Source: Breviolum minutum Mf 1.05b.01 (lineage: Eukaryota > Sar > Dinophyceae > Suessiales > Symbiodiniaceae). Taken from it: DNA of 64,000 nt. Made by a program: the position numbers and the translations under genes. The stretch covers positions 1,647 to 65,646 of the forward strand of contig DF241471.1 in the NCBI GenBank assembly GCA_000507305.1, in the 5' to 3' direction. Under the pieces are notes generated by a model that did not search any database, was not told the DNA's origin, and worked only from the letters and a program-made list of their open reading frames with translations. Shown one piece after another: positions 59,022 through 64,000 of the stretch (the stretch's first letter is position 1; every line of letters starts with the position of its first letter).

Positions 59022-62000
59022 CTGCAAAGGTTGCGGCAGCTCATGTCAGCAGCTGGCGTGGATTTGGCAACTTTGGCATCGTTACATACTGATCATGGCT
59101 GGATATGCTTGCAGCGTTTTGCTCTACCCACTCTGCCCTTGCATGATTTTGTACGCTTTTATGAGGTTCAGTGATTTTGGATCATTTTGGGTTGTGTTTG
59201 TGATACGAGATCCTGCCAAACCTCAGGCAGACTGGGAGCAAGAAGAGCTCATCCGTCGATGTGATACTGGCAGGAATGGCTTGTCAGAAGCTAAGAGCAT
59301 AAGGTAAGGCCATGTCTTTGCACGATGTATCACAGCAAGCATTTTTTCGGACAGACTTGGAATGCTTCACAGCACGGATATTGCCAGAATGTGACCTTTA
59401 TATACCTTTATCAGGTGCACGGTCACCTAATTTGCTCAAGCGCAAATTAGATCAAATTATATAGCAGTCTGTCAAGTAAAACTTCGAACTAGTTTGCGTT
59501 GTGTGTCCCATTTTGCACTGGAAACTGGTCAAGGAAAATGAAAGGTGTTTTTGTTATTTTTCCATAGTTTGTCCACAGTTTTCACAATTTTTCAGCACTA
59601 CACAGCTGCACTGCGCTTGCAAATGCCCTGTGCCCAGCAATTTGGATCACTTCCCTAACTCGATGCATGGCATGCTTGACCTCCTCGGCTGCCCCACCTG
59701 CCCGAAGTTCGTTCGGCCGCCGGGAGCTCAGTTGCTTCAAAGATCTTTGTGCGTGATTATGGCCAAAAAAAAGCACTGTGCCCTAGGCAGCATCAACTTC
59801 CAAGATTGCGGTCAAGTTCTAGAGTGCTTTGGTCCTGACAATAAAACGGAAGATAAAAAGGTTGTATTTTCCACAGCCGTCAATGAACTGACCACTCAGT
59901 GCTAAGCTGGATGTTTGTTTTGGGAACGAAGAGTCAGCGTACAACGTGGTTCTTTTGCAACAGCTTGCGTCAGGTACTTCGCCGAACCAGTGCAAGACGT
60001 GTTGCAGCTTCCAGCCCCGCATTGAGGGCTGCATCTTGACCTTGCTCTAATCTTTAAAATGTTTTGAAATGTTCGACTTTTTCCTACAGAAAACCGTGTG
60101 ATATCAAAACCTGAAAACTTGAGCATTCCAATTGGACTATGTTTTTCCATGGTTTCATTTTCCAACCAACTTGGTACCCTGTGCTTTGACCAAGGAAGTA
60201 ATCTTTTGTTTGTTGGCTGTTGGGTGCAGTTCGCAGCACTCCTGGCCGCCCCTTTGTCCTGACAGAGGCATTGTAAGGGCATTTTTGTTGGTGACTGCAT
60301 GTGATTGGATCCTACGAGTAGTAAGATTTGTAGCGTGTGATTTGTGATTGGACACCGTCACCCGCTTGTTCGTTCGCTCGTTTGTTTGTTTCTTGGTTTC
60401 TTTGCTTGCATCTCTGAGTTCATGTTTGGATGACTTGCATGCGTTAACAGAATATGTCGTCATCCACTCTGTAATTCTATTAACGTCTGCACGTTTGGTA
60501 GCATATTGCGCAATTATATTATTGCATTCCTAATGTGGTTTCTGCAGCATGCCTGGTCACAATACGACCTAGAGATGCTTAGGAAGACCAGAAAAGCTGC
60601 TGCATCATTGTTTGGCAACCGCAGAGATTCTCTTGCGCGTTCACTGTTGGCTGCCTTGCAACCTACCACAGCGGGTTCTGCCACTTGGGCAAATTCATCT
60701 TTTAGGAGGTGTGATGTTGACATGTTGCTGACTAAGTAGTACTGTTTCTTGTTTGCACAGTATTCCCTCCTTTCTCTAGGCTTCATTGCTCACTTTTTGG
60801 AGGCACATGCATCTCTCAAGTCAACTTTCCATCCACCTTGTAGCTTAGATGCCGCGAACAGCTGCAGCGATTTTGTTTGAAGCTAGCAAACGCTTCAAAG
60901 ACCTATCTTGGTGGGTGCTGGGGCCAGAGTTCCTTCAGAAGTCAGAACTTTGGGCTGCAATGAAACAAAAGGTTTGCAAGATGGTCATACTCTTTAGCGC
61001 ACTGTTCGGAGGTCATACATTTTTTGGGTGAGAACGGTAACCTAAATATGTTAACTACTTGTCTTTTGCCACCAAAAGAGCAATCCTCATCATCTAAGGA
61101 CCACACCGAATTTGGGATCCTTCGACATTTGCGGCGTGTTGCGGACAGTTACAGCATCATGTCCAGCAAGCATCGGTGCTTGTCGGCTGCCAGCCAAATT
61201 TGCTGGTGGAGTCCATTCAAACCTACCCATACCTGTTTGAAAATAAGCACTTCACCTGCGATTGCAGTGTGATTATTCTTAAATCTAGTGACTATTTCAT
61301 CAAGATATTTGATTGGACTTCTCAATGTTTCCCATGCTTTCTTTGTGAGAGCGGCATAGTTACTAGTTGCTTGGCAGGACAAAGAAGATTTGCCTGGAGT
61401 AGACTTTCATCCGCAATCTGATGGACCACTGCCTCCTATCAGACTTAGATGGGAGACATGAGGGTAACCTAAGCATTGGAAATGAATGAGCATGAGCACC
61501 AATTATTTCCACCATTTGTTTTGAGTATCGATTTGGAATGAACCAAATCAAATCCATGTGTACGCTCCATGCTTATTCCATGTTTCCCGATCAGAATGGC
61601 GAGGACCAGGAGGAATGCAGGAAGCCGTTTTCTCCTTTTTGCAGACATTGGGCGATCCACAGGAGCTTCACGTTTTTTCTTGAAGCCAAGTGGACGGAAT
61701 TTCTGTGTCACTTTCGTCCTATGTCAGGATTCTGTGGTGGTACTTTTGGACGATGCTTGATGCAAGGTCCAAGGGGATTGACCAGTGCAGCTGGTTGGTG
61801 TCATTTTCCGATGGTCACAACCATGATATTGCTTTGAGTTGTTTTTAGATGATTTTGTCATTAGACGCAGATCACTTTCAAACTGATCCTGCACTCAGGA
61901 AGCCTATGATTCCTTGCCAGTGGATGGGGAATTTGTGTCCAAAGTACTCCCGGACGCATGCACTTTCCCAGCACGTCGAGTAGTCTTTTTCCTTGGACTC

Positions 62001-62498
62001 TTGGCTGATTTATGAAACCAAAAAGGGTTGAAACTTGAAAGCAGTTGAAGTTTCAGTTGTTACAATCAGCTTCTGGTGGAGCAAGCACCGGCTTCCTTTT
62101 TGGTTTATCTCTCACAAGATTGGTGCAGATTCAAGGTTGTCCACGCAGCGTGTTGCCCTCAGCTTGAGTGTCGGCATCATACCTCGGTAGGTAACTGACA
62201 TCATGAGCTGTTTCAGATGGAATATGATGTTGTTGTTTTGTTGTTGGCCTCATTTTTTGCTGATATCTCTTGTGATCAAGGTATTTGTGCTAAGATATTG
62301 CTAAGATAATACAGGATGTTTAAGATAGGGCTCTTGGATGAGGTTTTTTCCGATGTTTGAAGTTGTTTTCTTGAGGTCGCCAAGGCCCAAGAGGCTGCAA
62401 TTGCCTGGGCAGCCGAGAAAGCAAATTGGCAGATCCTTAGGTTCAGTTTAGGCATTTTGGCTGCATTTGCCACATTGGTCCATCCTAATCCCATCTAG
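59022..62498 (+). CDS. Multi-exon protein of unrecognised family with C-terminal hydrophobic segment
   Basis: Likely exons: 59022-59165 (LQRLRQLMSAAGVDLATLAS, then FALPTLPLHDFVRFYE), donor GAG|GTTCAG, 48 whole codons. 59227-59303 (ADWEQEELIRRCDTGRNGLS), acceptor CTCAG, donor AAG|GTAAGG; the phase matches the first exon. About 60549-60710 follows CTGCAG and reads KAAASLFGNRRDSLARSLLA. 60849-60971 reads LFEASKRFKDLSWWVLGPEF, donor AAG|GTTTGC. 61079 to about 61250 is coding-like in two frames. About 61619-61682 follows GCAG and reads EAVFSFLQTLGDPQELHVF. 62376-62498 is a terminal exon reading AQEAAIAWAAEKANWQILRF then SLGILAAFATLVHP and a TAG. The DTGRNG sequence recalls an EF-hand loop but lacks required residues. 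The last exon ends in a single hydrophobic stretch that could be a tail anchor. More than one gene may be involved. Function unknown. Confidence 0.4.
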
Positions 62499-64000
62499 TC
62501 CCGGTTTATCTCAGTTTGGTTTGCCAAATGGTGCTTACAACTCATGCATTCGTGTGGCCTAGCTGAAGATATCCCAAGATGTCCCAAGTGGTTTCAACTT
62601 GTCAGGATTTTTCTTTTGACAGTTTGCTTCCAAACACCCTTCAAGCTGGCCATAGCTTGAGTGGGCCCCACTGCTGTTTTAGTGATCAACTGCAAGGCTG
62701 GATTAGTGAATTTACCTCGAAGATTGTGAGTCGCCTCAAAGTGTGGAATGCTTGCGGCAAGTTGCTGCCTGTTTTGGGCGGCCTCCTTTGCCAAGAAAGG
62801 GGCACTGCCAAGTGGCGATCTCCCCAATCAAATTTGCCACAGGACGGGATACAAAATTGCGGCATCCAAGTAGAAAGTAGTTCCACCCCTTGCCCTGTAA
62901 AGGAGAGCTATTGCTGGCCATCTCCTAGAAAAGTTGACCGATTCGAAGCAGGAATCGGACCTCGGCTTCATTTTGTAGTGCATGTGGCTTGGAAGGCATT
63001 CTCCTTTGAATGACATTTTGTTTGGATACATCCGAACATCCCTTCCCATACCCGTTGGTACTTGGCATTTGAGCAGTAAAGGCAGCATGGGTCTGAAAAG
63101 AAACTGGTTCTGGTTGAAGCTGAGATGCTACCCACAAAGCTCAGGTCCCCCTCAAGCTCAGCGAGATGAAGCTTACTGCTTGGTCATCTTCTCACTCCTT
63201 GGTGGCCCGCTGTTGTTTGGCAGCCCTTTGGCGTGCGCCCTTTGCCGATAAATTTCCGGGGATGTGGTCCTATGTTCAAGCCTGATTGACAAGCAGAAGG
63301 TGTTCATTGGTTTGTCTTGCCGGTGCATGTTCAAATTATTTCATTGATTTTGCCACTGTGTTTGAACTGCTGTTGTGGTACTGCTACTCAACACTCATCA
63401 CAGATAGTGTTGGTGCAAGTTTCAACCTAGGCATGGTGCCTATTATCGTTGCATGATCTCCTTCATTTTTGAAGACGAAGCGCCGAGCTCACCTGCTGGA
63501 AAGGCAGCAGAAGCCTTACCCAACGCTTGCTAAAGTAAACAAATGTATGAGGTCGATTATGGTTGGCATTTCGCTGCCCGGTTACGTTCACAAAGGTGTG
63601 ACAAATGATCACAAGCTCAGGTTGTCACCGTTTCCCGGAAGTTTGCTGGCAGATTCATGGGAAAGGCCGCTCTATGCGTTTGTGTTCATGCACCGCTGAT
63701 TTGTGTAGGAATGGGAAGAAGCACCGACATGGGACATGAAAAAGCATGATTAAACTATGAAACTGATGCATTCAGCACTGGCATCATGATGCAACCCGAG
63801 CTGAGTCTTCTTGAGATGGCTCTGAGACTCACAGGCAGCAACAGAACATGACATCCTCGTGGCTTTGTGCAGTGCGATTGGTGATGCAAAGACAAGACCT
63901 GCAAGAAAACAAAAGCCTGGAAAGTGGGCCGTATGTAACTTACAGCTGCAATCTAAGCAGGACTTGGTTGTGGAATGTTGTGGATGTGGTAGCCTTGTTA
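62499..64000. other. No gene that can be supported
   Basis: Open + strand frames at 62579-63013 (144 codons) and 62982-63251 overlap in different frames, and neither resembles a known protein. A frame at 63469-63699 is basic and unremarkable. The right edge has no repeat or RNA gene I can identify. Confidence 0.4.

Noticed and set aside
59227-59303. EF-hand in the 59-kb gene (DTGRNGLSEAKS)
   Set aside because: The loop lacks the hydrophobic residue at position 8 and the acidic residue at position 12; noted only as a resemblance.

Overview
The window looks like nuclear DNA of a dinoflagellate, most likely a Symbiodiniaceae-type alga. This is an inference from four things. Coding sequence is broken into many short exons, and several introns are best explained by GC-AG splicing. 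Every gene I can support lies on the + strand. The gene content (RCC1-like 'DGSVVTWGD' repeats, EF-hand proteins, ribonuclease-inhibitor-type leucine-rich repeats, OPR-like 'LANLAWALA' helices) is typical of these algae. Low-complexity tracts are common. There are no operons, CRISPR arrays, rRNAs or tRNAs that I can recognise, and there are two assembly gaps (41836-42740 and 54729-54920).

Layout, left to right: repeat-rich left edge (1-236); a nucleotidyltransferase of the NMN adenylyltransferase type (2860-3557); a mitochondrial-carrier fragment (4376-4586); weak candidate exons (6.3-7.2 kb); a leucine-rich-repeat gene (9.9-11.3 kb); a plastid-type metallo-beta-lactamase-fold protein with three exons whose reading frames join cleanly (14533-16093); an unrecognised multi-exon gene (16.3-18.3 kb) followed by helical-repeat-like exons (to 20.5 kb); a long RCC1-like repeat gene (23.0-32.4 kb); an EF-hand gene (33.2-35.1 kb); an OPR-like/RluA-type pseudouridine synthase (36.0-38.2 kb); repeats around gap 1; unrecognised exons (43.5-44.7 kb); a multi-exon membrane protein with no recognised family (45.4-50.3 kb); a second EF-hand gene containing gap 2 (53.1-55.6 kb); a complete, uninterrupted isochorismatase-like/glutamine-amidotransferase fusion (57056-58525); and a last unrecognised multi-exon gene (59.0-62.5 kb).

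The genes do not form an obvious pathway. Two might touch NAD/nicotinamide metabolism (the NMNAT-like protein and the isochorismatase/nicotinamidase-fold domain), but they are 54 kb apart and I would not link them. The most unusual signals are three short inverted-repeat elements that each sit next to a splice site of a coding exon (introner-like), the half-repeat, phase-0 exon organisation of the RCC1-like gene, and the intronless two-enzyme fusion in an intron-rich neighbourhood. Exon boundaries given here were read by eye from reading frames and splice consensus; they have no transcript support.
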